Source of the DNA: Daldinia sp. FL1419
Taxonomy: Eukaryota; Ascomycota; Sordariomycetes; Xylariales; Hypoxylaceae
Direction of reading: 5' to 3'
DNA length: 15,221 nucleotides
Assembly: GCA_025201765.1 (NCBI GenBank)
Contig: MU623706.1
Coordinates: forward strand, 1-15,221
This document shows positions 1-8,989 of the stretch, piece by piece. The notes under the pieces are model-generated. The model worked only from the letters and a program-made list of their open reading frames with translations. It made no database searches and had not been told where the DNA came from. The first letter of the stretch is position 1. The number at the start of each line of letters is the position of its first letter. The position numbers and the translations under genes were made by a program.

Positions 1-21
1 TCTATTAAAAATAATTTAAAT

Positions 22-103
22 AAATTACACTTATTTGATACCCGGACTTCGTCTGCTTCCTATTGGAATTAAATTACACTTTTGGCTACCGGCTTCGTCC
101 TGG
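22..103 (+). repeat. Two imperfect 49-bp tandem copies forming a GC islet
   Basis: The string AAATTACACT begins at 22 and again at 71, and each copy runs into a CCGG/CTTCGTC-bearing segment (about 42-53 and 88-103). The islet holds four CpG dinucleotides within about 60 bases, in a window with only about two dozen overall. The second copy ends in CTTCGTCCTGG (93-103), which recurs exactly at 2823-2833. It is probably the edge of a short repeat family or a recently inserted sequence that has escaped most of the C-to-T mutation. Its identity is unknown. Confidence 0.55.
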
Positions 104-351
104 ATTTAATTTTAAAATATGTTGCTTGAAATCCAATAATTATATCAATTATATATAAAACAAAACATTTATTAAAATATATAATATTAATAATTATTTT
201 GTAATTAAAATTTAAATTAAAGTCTTTTAAATTAAATTTAAATTATTATAAAATTTTATTATTATATGATAAATAAAAAAATGGAAAAGGTTTAAATAAG
301 ATTATATAGAAGTATTTGGGATTGATTGGAAGTATAAAATAATAAAAATGG

Positions 352-374
352 GATAAGTTACAAAGTGGCTTATC
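352..374. repeat. Hairpin, 10-bp arms with two T:G mismatches
   Basis: GATAAGTTAC (352-361) and GTGGCTTATC (365-374) flank AAA. Eight positions pair perfectly and the other two are T opposite G. If both T were once C, the palindrome would be perfect, which is what one-sided C-to-T mutation of a former perfect inverted repeat would leave. It could be an end or internal palindrome of a small transposon. There is no coding context. Confidence 0.5.
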
Positions 375-463
375 TAAAAAAAATTAGTTAAATTTAGTTA
401 AGTTAATTTATTTATATTAATAAAATTATTAATTTAATAAAAATATTTAAAAGAATCCCTAAA

Positions 464-577
464 ATGCCTATAATAAAAGAAGAATTATTATCTTATATAA
501 AAATAACTTCACCTCAATTAATACAACAATACCAACAAAAAATAGGTTTAATTTTATATGCTATAATGATTATATAA
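464..577 (+). other. 37-codon ATG frame, doubtful
   Basis: An ATG at 464 opens a frame that closes with TAA at 575-577. The product is Glu-, Gln- and Ile-rich, with intact CAA codons where most of the window has TAA. It has no signal peptide, recognisable domain or ribosome-context evidence, and neighbouring frames are closed. It may be a fragment of an older gene in a patch that was mutated less. It could equally be chance, so it is recorded only as a short frame. Confidence 0.12.
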
Positions 578-1069
578 TTTAATATTATATTTACTTACTT
601 GAAATTAATCCCATTTAATTTAAATCTAAACCTGAAACATTATATAACAACCAACCAAATTATACAATATTTTTAGTATATATAAGGATATACCCTAAAA
701 CTAAATAAAAACAATATTTTTAAAATTATTAATAATACCTTATTTATTAATAATATAATTAATTAAAAAAATTTATAAATATATATAATAAAATTATTTA
801 ATAAAATAATTAGTTAAAAAACTAATAAATAAAATATAATTACTACCTTTATTATTAAAATTAAATTACTTACCTTAATTTAAATTATAAAAAAAGGATT
901 TTATATATTATAATTGATTAAAAATTTTGAAATTAAATTTAAAAATTAAATTATATTTTTATTATATAATAATAAATAAATAATTGGATTAATTATTAAA
1001 GATGTTAAGAAATTTAAAATGAAATTAAGGTATATGAATATATATAATTATTAATTTAAATAAGAAATT

Positions 1070-1356
1070 TAAAAAGGTTATATTAAAATTAATTATGTTA
1101 ATTTAAAAAATATAAATATAAATAGACTTATAAAAGTATTATTAAAGGAAAAATATACCCATTTTAAAAAACAAATAAATCTAATAGATATTTTAAATTA
1201 TCTAAAAATCAAAGTATTTAAAAATGTGAATAAGGTAGTACAGCAAAAGTAAAAAATAAATGAAAAAGTTATTAAAAAGGTATAATTAGAGGAATATACT
1301 AACTTAAAAATGTAAAAGGATTATATTTTTAATATTATACGTTTTAGATTTACCTG
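1070..1356 (+). pseudogene. Degraded open stretch, unidentified, possibly coiled-coil
   Basis: Plus-strand codons in phase with 1121 run for about 95 codons with only three internal stops before the closing TAA near 1355, fewer than expected at this composition. The first 60 codons, ending at a TAA near 1247, have no stop. The product is rich in Lys, Glu, Gln, Leu and Ile with charged/hydrophobic alternation that suggests helix or coiled coil. There is no ATG start and no family motif that I recognise. It may be a fragment of a transposon protein. The low number of stops is a count made by hand on one of six frames, so chance cannot be excluded. Confidence 0.3.
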
Positions 1357-1380
1357 TTAATTTTATTTAAAGGGGTATGT

Positions 1381-1430
1381 TAAATTAGTAAATTTAAAAA
1401 TAATATGGAAAAACTCTCTTTTTTATAATA
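1381..1430. repeat. Left copy of a 48-bp dispersed direct repeat
   Basis: The segment starting TTAGTAAATTTAAAAATA (from about 1385) matches the segment from about 3283, in the same orientation. Over the first 30 bases the differences are all G/A or C/T transitions, with this copy carrying the A and T at each. Similarity stops after the pyrimidine tract and ATAAT. The two copies bracket the tandem array at 1500-2960. They could be ends of related elements, or a target or terminal duplication. Confidence 0.5.
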
Positions 1431-2082
1431 ATTTTATAAAAAACCTTACCACTTTATTCTAAAATTCCAATAATAATAATAACAATTTAAATTCTACAAT
1501 TATAATTTTTCCCTGTATATTGTGTGACACAATTCTATCCTTAAGAAATTGAGCTAATTAGATAGGAAAACAACTTTTGGAAATTTATTTATGTTAAATA
1601 TAAGCTCTAATTGAACAGGAACTCCTGCAAAATATGATCTGCAATTTTATTGCACGAAGCTTTATGGAAAATTAACAATTCTATATTTGAAAACTTAAGC
1701 TAATCAGATAGATAAATAATTTTTAATAGTTTATATATTAAACATAAGTTTAAATTGAATAAGAGCTCCTGCAATTTTATTGTATAAATCTTTATGGAAA
1801 AACTAATAATTCTATGCCTAAAAATTTGAACTAATTAGATAGGGAAATAACTTTTAAAGGCTTATTTATATTAAATATTAGCTTTAATTAAATAAGAACT
1901 TTAATGGCTTTTGTAGGATATGCCCTAATCCTATACTTTTACCGTATAAAATTCTATAATTTTAAAAATTAACGATTTTATCCTTGAGAACTTAAGCTAA
2001 TCAGATAAGAAAATAACTTTTGAGGGCCTATATATTAAACATAAGCTCTAATTGAACAAGAACTTTAATTGAATAGGAATTC

Positions 2083-2102
2083 CTGCAGGATATGCCCTGC
2101 AG
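2083..2102. repeat. Best-preserved CTGCAGG / CCTGCAG palindrome of the array unit
   Basis: CTGCAGG (2083-2089) and CCTGCAG (2096-2102) are perfect 7-bp inverted arms around ATATGC. Damaged versions recur in other units (about 1624-1642, 1913-1925, 2213-2230, 2329-2343, 2492-2510 and 2674-2690), so the palindrome is part of the ancestral unit. It could be a protein-binding or structural site. Its function is not known. Confidence 0.65.
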
Positions 2103-2616
2103 TTTTATTATATAAAACTTTATAAAAAACTGACAATTAGACTGGAAAATAACTTCTAAAGGTTTATTTATTTAAATTAAAACTTTAATTAAACAAGAGC
2201 TCTAATAACTCCTGTAGGATATGCCCTGCACTTTATTGTATAAATCTCTATAGAAAATTGACTATTCTATGTTTAAGAGCTTAAGCTGATCAGACAAAAA
2301 AACAACTTCTAAGGAACTCTAATATCTCTTGCAGGATATACCCTAACCTTATACTTTTATCGTACAAAGCTCTATAAAAAAACTAATGATTTTATACTTG
2401 AGAACTTAAGCTGATCAAATAGGAATACAACTTTTGAAAGTTTATTTATATTAAATAAGAACTCTAATTGAATAGGAACTCTAATAGCTCTTGCAGGATA
2501 TGCCTTGCAGTTTTATCGTACAAATTTCTATAAAAAAACTAATAATTCTATACTTAAAAACTTAAACTGATCAAATAGGAAAACAACTTTTTGAAGTTTA
2601 TTTATGTTAAACATAA

Positions 2617-2668
2617 ACTCTAATTAAATAAGAGCTCTAATTAAACAGGAGTTTTAATTAAATAGGAG
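2617..2668. repeat. Three 17-18-bp subunits within one array unit
   Basis: Units at 2617-2634, 2635-2651 and 2652-2668 all follow the pattern (C/T)T(C/T)TAATTAAA(T/C)A(G/A)GAG. The same motif occurs once or twice in other array units (for example 2046-2080 and 2460-2486), so its copy number largely explains the variable spacing of the larger array. Confidence 0.6.
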
Positions 2669-2802
2669 TTTTTGTAGGACATGCCCTACAATTTTATCGT
2701 ACAAAGCTCTATAAAAAAACTAACAATTCTATATTTAAAAACTTAAGTTAATTAAATAGGAAAACAACTTTTAAGGGCTTATTTACGTATTAAAAAGCCT
2801 AT

Positions 2803-2860
2803 AAAAGGGTTAGATTAACAGACTTCGTCCTGGCCCTATCACCCTAACTTATTGCTATAA
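2803..2860. other. GC islet interrupting the array, with shared CTTCGTCCTGG
   Basis: Between the ninth and tenth array units lies a segment with GGGTTAG (2807-2813), CTTCGTCCTGG (2823-2833) and CACCCTAAC (2840-2848). CTTCGTCCTGG is identical to 93-103 near the left edge. The palindrome block expected here is missing, so this segment replaces it. It is probably a small insertion from the same repeat family as 22-103. Confidence 0.45.
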
Positions 2861-3007
2861 AAAAACTAACAATTCTACATTTAAGAACTTAAGTTGATCA
2901 AATAAGGAAATAATTTTTAAGGACTTATTTACATATTAAAAAACCTGTAGAAACCTTAGAAAGGTTGGTTCCATAAAAGCTAATAAAATTTTGCAACTTT
3001 AATTACG

Positions 3008-3073
3008 TAATTACATTAAGTTATAACCTTTTATAAGAACCTTTCCTGAAAAAAAAAAAAACTTATGTAATTA
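3008..3073. repeat. Inverted repeat enclosing a poly(A) run
   Basis: TAATTACATTAAGT (3008-3021) and ACTTATGTAATTA (3061-3073) are inverted copies with one base of length difference. A run of 13 A (3049-3061) ends against the right arm. It could be the tail of a retroposon with an incidental palindrome. The A/T-rich background makes short inverted repeats cheap, so this is weak. Confidence 0.3.
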
Positions 3074-3902
3074 GGGTGATTTAATTATAAAAATAATTAA
3101 AAAAGAAATTTAATTAAAAACATAAAAATAATTTTATTAATTATTACTATTTCCAAACATTTATAAATTAAAAATATTTATTTTTATTATTTAATATTAA
3201 TTATTTTCATAAATAATAAAGATTATTTTATATAATAATTTTAAATAATAAGTTTAAAATAACAATTTCATACTATTGGATTAGTAAGCCTAAAAATAGT
3301 GTGGAAAAATTTTCTCTTTTATAATCTATATGCTTTAAGTTTTCTTAAGGTTTTTTATTGTAATGAAATTGTATGGGTAATGAAAAAAGTGCATTTTATT
3401 TAGTATGTTAATCCTTTAAATTACCTTTATAATTTTTAATTTTTGAATAATTTTATATATTTATTTTTTTTTTTTTTTATTAATTTTCTTTATTTTTTTT
3501 ATTATATTAAAATATTTTTTAATTTTTAAAAAGTTTGGGTTTTGAGGGTTTTATAAATTATTTATATTTTATTATTTAAATATATGAGTTTTTTTTTAAT
3601 TGGCTAATTATGCTAGCCTTTTATAATTGGTTAATCATATGTCCAGTCATATCTATCCTATTTAATTAGCTTTAACTTACCTTAATCCTAACCTTATTAA
3701 CCTTTTTTTAATTGGTTAATTTCGAACTTATATTGGCTTTATCTTATTTGTAAATTTGTTATTATATTAAATTTTTTAACTTTATTTATGATTAAATTTT
3801 TTTTTTCTTATTATATTTATAGTTTATAAGCTTATATAATATAAATTAAATAAATATATTAATAGAATTGAAAAATGATATTTTATTTTTTTAATTAAAT
3901 AT
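3074..3902. other. Non-coding A/T-rich stretch beyond the Helitron gene end
   Basis: No coding frame is supported. It contains the right 48-bp repeat (about 3277-3325), a hairpin CTTTAAG/CTTAAGG (3333-3339 and 3344-3350) followed by a T run, a T15 tract (3464-3478), three copies of AATTGGYTAAT (3598-3608, 3625-3635, 3710-3720) and a perfect 7-bp hairpin ATTAACC/GGTTAAT (3696-3702 and 3714-3720). The minus-strand Helitron's 3' end, which should carry a hairpin then CTRR, must lie in or left of this stretch. I could not fix it. Confidence 0.5.
3277..3325. repeat. Right copy of the 48-bp dispersed repeat; candidate Helitron 3' end
   Basis: From 3283 this reads TTAGTAAGCCTAAAAATAG and matches the copy at about 1385. 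On the minus strand TTAG is CTAA, which fits the CTRR terminus of Helitrons, and an A lies just outside as expected for A/T insertion. No hairpin is seen at the usual 10-12 bases inside; the nearest is about 50 bases in. The assignment as a terminus is a guess. Confidence 0.35.
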
Positions 3903-4770
3903 TTATATCCTATGTAAAAATATATAAGATAATCTTGTGTATTTTATTATAATTAAATTATATAATATTATAGATTAATATGTTATAAAAATATTTTTTG
4001 CAAGTTTCTTTAATCTATTTATACCAAATATCATTATATAAAACAATCTCAATAACACATAATAATTAATATTAATTTCTAATAATAGAAAAAGGCTTTT
4101 AAGACTTACAATGTGAGAGAGCTGGATGTATATAATTATAAAATTGAGGCTTTTTTAATTTAAAAATTATAATATTAAGTTAATGAATTTACATTAATAT
4201 ATTTAATCTTAAAATTTATAATTAATAATTATAAATCCAAAAGTTAATATGAAATTAATTCGATTAAATAATCTTAATAATAAATTAAAAGATTTAATAG
4301 CAATTATCCTTTTTAATATAATTGGAAGAAACCTAACATAAAGATTACTAAAATTTAACCCTTATATAATTATAAATAATAATAATATTATATTAAAAGG
4401 TTTTGTATAAATTAAAATAATCAAATCCACTATATATATAATTAAATCTATATTTAATATAAACCCTTTTGTAATATATTATATCCCATTTATAATTTTT
4501 AATTTTTAAAAAATATTTTTAGTAATGTCTATTGGTATACCTTTAATAAAAAATAAATATATTGGGATTTTTAATAAAAAATTATCTATTATTTAATAAG
4601 CTATTTTAAAAGCTATAGTTTGGTTAAGTAGTTTTGGAATATGTTTTAATAAAAAAATATATGTCTTTTATTTATTTGTTTTTGTAAAGGTAATTGTGAT
4701 TTGAAAGTTTATATTATAATAGATTTTATTTATTGGAATAATAGCCTTAGTGTTATTATTTAATAAAATA

Positions 4771-4778
4771 TTTTTTTT
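4771..4778 (-). other. Frame change 2: T8 (A8 in coding sense)
   Basis: The reading passes from remainder 1 back to remainder 2 here, equal to one lost base in the coding sense. Upstream LNKQ...LLLKYLKNR (about 4,880-4,820) reads well in the first frame. Downstream NNNTKAIIPINK (about 4,757-4,722) and IKGIPIDITKN (4,550-4,518) read well in the second. Together with the change at 8,295-8,303 it restores the original frame. Confidence 0.5.
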
Positions 4779-5125
4779 GTTGTAACCCTTAAATTTAAAA
4801 TATGGGTATTTTCTTTTATTTATATTCTATTTTTTAAATATTTTAATAAAAGGTTAAATATAAGATCTATTATTTTTATTTGTTTATTAAGAAAGATAAT
4901 AAATATAAATTTTAATTATAATTAATGATTAAAATAATAAATATTATTTTTTGTTTAATATTTAAAGAGTTTGTTAGATGAGTTTAATTTTGTTGTAGAT
5001 ATTGGTTTATTTAGGTATAGTAGTGATAATTTGGAAATAGGTTTAAATTAATAGAAATTATTGTATAAAATAATGATAGGAATGTTTTTGAAATTTTTAT
5101 TAAACCAACTATAACCTTTTTGAAA

Positions 5126-5314
5126 TTAGTTGTGAATCTTTAATAAGTTATATTTTGGCATTATATTATACTTATTAATAATTAAAATATTAATTTCTTT
5201 TAATATAGCCACTTTCTTAAAATAGATTTTATGTAATTTGTTAATATTAAATATATTAATAGTAGAATGGATAGTGGTACTATCAAGATGTGTATTAGTA
5301 TATCCAAATATCAT
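5126..5314 (-). other. 62-codon stop-free fragment within the helicase
   Basis: An ATG at 5314 and a TAA at 5128-5126 bound a chance open stretch in the Helitron frame. It spans motif Ia (TIHS, residues 14-17) and the damaged Walker B (LIINKYNIM, residues 44-52). The reading is continuous on both sides: residues before the ATG complete motif I, and residues after the TAA continue to motif III. The TAA sits where Gln is expected. It is therefore not a small gene, and its ATG is an internal codon. Confidence 0.85.
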
Positions 5315-6539
5315 TGTTATTATGATTTTTTTCTTTATATTTTTTCTGTTTAATGTTTTAATTAAGGTTTTAATAATAACATTTTTATTAATTTTGTCTT
5401 TATTATTTAAATAATGTAATAATTGGTATTGGTTATTTCTATAGGTGATTTTAGTTGATTTGCATAGATTAACTTTATTAAAATAATGTAAAATAATATT
5501 TAATAAAATGGATTATTTTATATTTAAATGTTCTTTTTTATATAATATAAATGTGGTATTAATTTAAAATTGTTTGAGGTTATATTTAATATTTAATATT
5601 GTTGGTTTGTTAAGTATATTTGTTTAATTTAGAGGAAGAGTGTTATAGGTATTTAAATTATGATTTATTTTTATAAAATCTTTATTTATAGGTTGAAATA
5701 ATATAGGACTTAGATTATTTTTATTAACATATTTAGCTTTATTAGTTTTACCTGTTATTTCCTGGAATTTTAAATTATTTATATCTTTAAGTTCAATTTT
5801 TTACTTTCTTACATTTTCATAAATCATATTTTGAATATGTTTTTTGTTATATAAAAATAATATAATATCATTAACGTTGGAATTTTGAATTAAATTTTTA
5901 AAAATATTTAATTTTAAAATTAAAGATAAAGAAGGGATTTTTGTAAATTTGCTGATTGTAGTAGATTTTGTTAAATTATTTATATTATTTTTAAATAAAT
6001 TATTTCTATGTTAAAAAGAAATGTTAATATAATTAATAATGGTTAAAATAAAGAATTTAAATTCTTTAAATTCACATATCTATAGGTTAACATCTTTATT
6101 ATTTTATGAAACTTTATTTTTATTATTTTTAAGTAATAAGTCTTTATTATTAATAATATTATAATTTTTAAACCTAATTTTTTAGATTTTTTTATCTTTA
6201 ATAGTATCTTCTTTGTTCTTCTTTAATATATTAAGGTTATAATTGTAAAATATAATTTGTAGAAAAATGTTATTAAATAAGTATTTTTAAATATCTTTAT
6301 AAGAATTGGATTTTAAGAAAATAAAATCTTCTTAAGGAATAAATAATATCAAATAAAGAATGATATTTCAGCAATACTCTAACTCATTCTAAAAAACCTA
6401 TAAATATAATCTAGTTAATATAGGTATGGTTATATCCTTTTTTAATTAAATAAATTAATAGAATTTAAATTCTTTTAATTTATTATTAAATTTAATATGT
6501 TATTTTATTTATTTTTTTTTGGATTTTATTTTAATCTTA

Positions 6540-6780
6540 ATAATTAAGGAGTAATTATAAAGGCATATATGTTGAAAAAGAGGTTTACAAGAGATATAAA
6601 CATTATATATATTTGGTTGTAGATTTGAATAATCTAATAATATTATTATTTTATAATTAGTTTCTTTATTATTATCTAATTCCTTAGAGGTTAATTTTTG
6701 GAGGTATGGCCATTTTTAATAAATTATTTAATATATAGTATTTATGTTCAACCAACTCCATTCTGAAATTGATGAATATT
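6540..6780 (-). other. Conserved linker block between Rep and helicase
   Basis: The frame reads SEWSWLNINTIY, stop, IIY, stop, KWPYLQ (6,766-6,698), followed some 40 codons later by PLFQHICLYNYS (to about 6,547). Fungal Helitron proteins carry an AWTxLNxxxLYWxIFRxWPHL block in this place and then an LxxLxLYDYxS block. The two stops sit where Trp or Gln codons are expected. This block is what most clearly separates the gene from PIF1 helicases of the host. Confidence 0.82.
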
Positions 6781-6889
6781 TTATATTATAATTAAGAATG
6801 TAATTATAAATATTAAGAAATAATAATTTATAATTAGAGAAGATATAATTTAATATTTTTAATATTAGATTATAAGTTACTTTTATGGG

Positions 6890-8150
6890 ATTATTAAGAT
6901 TAATAAAAGAAGGAAGATTATTTCTTACCTTTAGAATAACTTAAATAAGAGTTGTTTATTAAAAAACAGGTTGTTCAATTTTTGTAACATAATTGGTAAA
7001 ATATGTAATTAAAGAGTTGGTTTGATTTTAAGTAAAAATGGGAGTGAAATTATAATTATGCCTTAATGTTACAATTATAACCATATTTTAACAAGCATAG
7101 TTTTTAAAAATACATTTAATTCTAATAACACTATCATCATCTAAAAAGGTTTCCTCAATAAGATTCTATAATCAACCAAAACAACATCTTCTTTTAATTT
7201 TATCTTTTTATTTTTATCTTTATTTACTATTTTTATATTTATAATAAATCTAAATACATCAATATATCTACAAAATGATAATAATAAATTACACTTTATT
7301 TTTCTATTCCTCTTCTAATTTGGCCAAATTGGTTTATAATTCTTCAAGAAGAAAAAAACAATCACCATTTTATACCTTATATCTAAATATTTTTTAATTA
7401 TAATTCTTTTAAAAATATTTATTAATTTATTAAATGAAATTAAAAATGTTTAAATTATAATACCTATTATATAATAATTAATTAATATAATTCTTTAATC
7501 TAATATTACCAAAATATCAAAGAAAGTTGTAAAAGTAAAAGAAATTACAACCATTTATTTTAATAATTTTAAAATATATATTAATTAATTTAAATATCCT
7601 ATCCTTATTTTTTATTTAAATAATTTTATTAAAAAAGGCTTTTATATAATTATGAAACCATATGATTGCTATGATAAGATCTTAATTTGCCTCTTTAATA
7701 ATAATTTAATAATTTTTAATTAAATGATCTTTTAATTTCTTCTTAATATACTTAATATATTAATTGTTGTGAAATTTTTAACCCATTTTAATATATATTA
7801 AATTAATTAAATTATTAAAATTTATTATAAATCAAATAATTAAGAATTCATTTTTTATAATTAAGTTTTATAATTGATTTTATTAATTATATTTCTTTTT
7901 ATTTAATAAAAATTACTATTGTCTATAAGCCAATATTTCTTTTATAATTCTTTTTATATAAAGATTGTTAATTAATTAATATTTTTCTAATTTTTCTTTT
8001 ATAGTAATAAATTCTTTTATAATAATATTTTTAAAAATTTGTATAATTTTATTAAATTTTAAAATTTTTAATTATATTTAATTAATTTAAATATTATTAT
8101 CCTTTATAATATGGTTAAATATTAAAAATGAGAAAATTGGATATATAGTA
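6890..8150 (-). other. Helitron_like_N / HUH Rep nuclease domain, catalytic residues lost
   Basis: In frame order: PIFSFLIFN (8,143-8,114, equivalent to the conserved HPxFxFxxFN); a Leu-Ile-stop-Phe-Ile-Ile-Asn-Phe stretch (7,843-7,817) equivalent to LWxTINP; WFHNYIKAFF (about 7,650-7,620), like the block before the nuclease site; and NGCNFFYFY (7,555-7,529), where the GRGxxHxH site stands and both histidines read TAC. Next come a Cys-rich CxxxYYKY stretch (7,258-7,235), CCFG (7,186-7,175), DDDSVIRIK (7,141-7,115) and LRHNYNF then YFTNYVTK (7,003-6,980), which holds both Rep tyrosines. This matches the order in active Helitrons. The Rep would nick and join single-stranded DNA at the element ends. 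Loss of both HUH histidines alone would abolish metal binding. Confidence 0.88.
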
Positions 8151-8294
8151 GTAATGGTTCTATACTAATGTAGTTTAATAAAAGCCCATCTATAAAATAT
8201 TATTAGTTAATAAATAAACTTATATAATAATAAAGAAATATTATATTTTTTGTATAAGAAATTTCTCTTACTATATTAGATAAATTCTACCTTC

Positions 8295-8303
8295 TTTTTT
8301 TTT
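8295..8303 (-). other. Frame change 1: T9 (A9 in coding sense)
   Basis: Before this run the coding frame has codon starts of remainder 2 mod 3; after it, remainder 1. This equals one added base in the coding sense and fits slippage from A8 to A9. The exact site is inferred from where family-like residues switch frame (INNLIFINKKK before, EFIQYSKRN after), so it could lie a few dozen bases away. Confidence 0.5.
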
Positions 8304-8989
8304 ATTAATAAATATTAGATTATTTATTTTATAAGGTAGAATAGTAATAAATGTAGAGGGGAAATAGGTTAGGTTGTGAATGTTTAAGAATTGTTGATTT
8401 AATAAGATATAAATATACACCTATTTATTAGAAGTTTGTTATTTTATTATATTTTTATTATTGTTATTATCTTCTTTTTTAAATAATTTATGTTAAAAAG
8501 ATTATTAAATAAAATTAATTGTTTTGATGTTGGTTAGTTTATTTCCTTTTATAGAGATGAGGGTTAACAAAGTTAATATAATTATTAGTTTATAAAAGAA
8601 ATTATAATTTTTATATTTAATAAAAAAGGTAGGGATAGTTAATAACTTATTTGTGTGTAATGATGACATACTTTTTATGTTGTTATGAGTTTTAATTAAT
8701 TTTTGTTAAGTGAGGTCTTCTAAATCTAATAATATATTTGAGTTATGGTTAGGGTTAATATTGGAAGTTACAAAACCTTAAATTTTATTATTAGGCTTTA
8801 AGTTTATATTAATAAATATATTGTTATTATATGTAAGATATAAATCCTTTTTATATAAAATATAAAAAGATTGTTTAATTATTTCTTTATTTATATTGTA
8901 GATATGTATTAAACCTTTTAATAACATTAATAGTATATATTTATCTTTGTTATTTTATATATTTTAAAATTTATTATTTAAAAAAATAT

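Larger units (their letters stand above)
104..1069. other. A/T-rich stretch without a recognisable gene
   Basis: This stretch is mostly A/T with stops in all frames. Two things stand out in it: a hairpin at 352-374 and a patch at 464-660 where CA dinucleotides survive (runs such as CAACAATACCAACAAAAA). That patch holds a 37-codon ATG frame at 464-577 on the plus strand, rich in Glu, Gln and Ile. It has no recognisable family and is too short to call a gene. I see no RNA gene here. Confidence 0.6.
1500..2960. repeat. Degenerate tandem array, about ten units of 125-181 bp
   Basis: A block reading roughly AACTTAAGCTGATCAGATAGG recurs, with its AGC (or derived AAC/AGT) at 1552, 1698, 1829, 1995, 2284, 2409, 2565, 2746 and 2892. 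One further unit between 1995 and 2284 has lost this block (2138-2150). Each unit then has AACAACTTTT, TTTATATTAAACATAAGCTC, a variable number of 17-18-bp subunits, a CTGCAGG...CCTGCAG palindrome, TTTTATCGTACAAAGCTC and AAAAAAACTAACAATTCTA. Spacings of about 146, 131, 166, 289 (two units), 125, 156, 181 and 146 reflect subunit gain and loss. The differences between units are largely transitions. This is a minisatellite or satellite-like array, non-coding as far as I can see. It retains about ten CpG, more than the Helitron gene. Confidence 0.85.
4080..5410 (-). other. PIF1-like helicase domain of the Helitron protein
   Basis: Motif I (Walker A) lies at 5,404-5,381 and now reads Asn-Lys-Asp-Lys-Ile-Asn-Lys-Asn. 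The Gly, Thr and Ser positions of GxxGTGKS are replaced in ways that G-to-A and C-to-T changes explain. Motif Ia reads TIHS (5,275-5,264). Motif II reads LIINKYNIM (5,185-5,159), with Asp-Glu of the Walker B replaced by Asn-Lys. Motif III reads NNFY-stop-FKP (5,062-5,039), standing for GDFxQFxP. After a frame change near 4,775, FFIKGIPI and IINGI follow (about 4,553-4,470). Motif VI reads NYKF-stop-D-stop (4,223-4,203), standing for DYKxQGQ. YIQLSHIVSL (4,130-4,101) is the final conserved motif. Spacing matches Helitron helicases, so this is not a host PIF1 copy. Confidence 0.88.

Noticed and set aside
2807..2848. GGGTTAG and CCCTAAC as telomere repeats
   Set aside because: Each occurs once in a non-tandem setting inside a satellite array; there is no telomeric run.
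1500..2960. CRISPR-like array
   Set aside because: Units are contiguous, long and degenerate, with no unique spacers between short identical repeats, and the genome is fungal.
3333..3350. Hairpin plus T run as a transcription terminator
   Set aside because: Such a terminator is a bacterial signal; in this A/T background a 7-bp stem before T bases is unremarkable.
5126..5314. 62-codon frame as a small independent gene
   Set aside because: It lies in phase with the Helitron helicase, spans motifs Ia and II, and the family-like reading continues past both its ATG and its stop.
4080..5410. Host PIF1 helicase pseudogene
   Set aside because: It is fused in frame to a Helitron Rep domain and linker and ends in the YxQLS motif with Helitron spacing.
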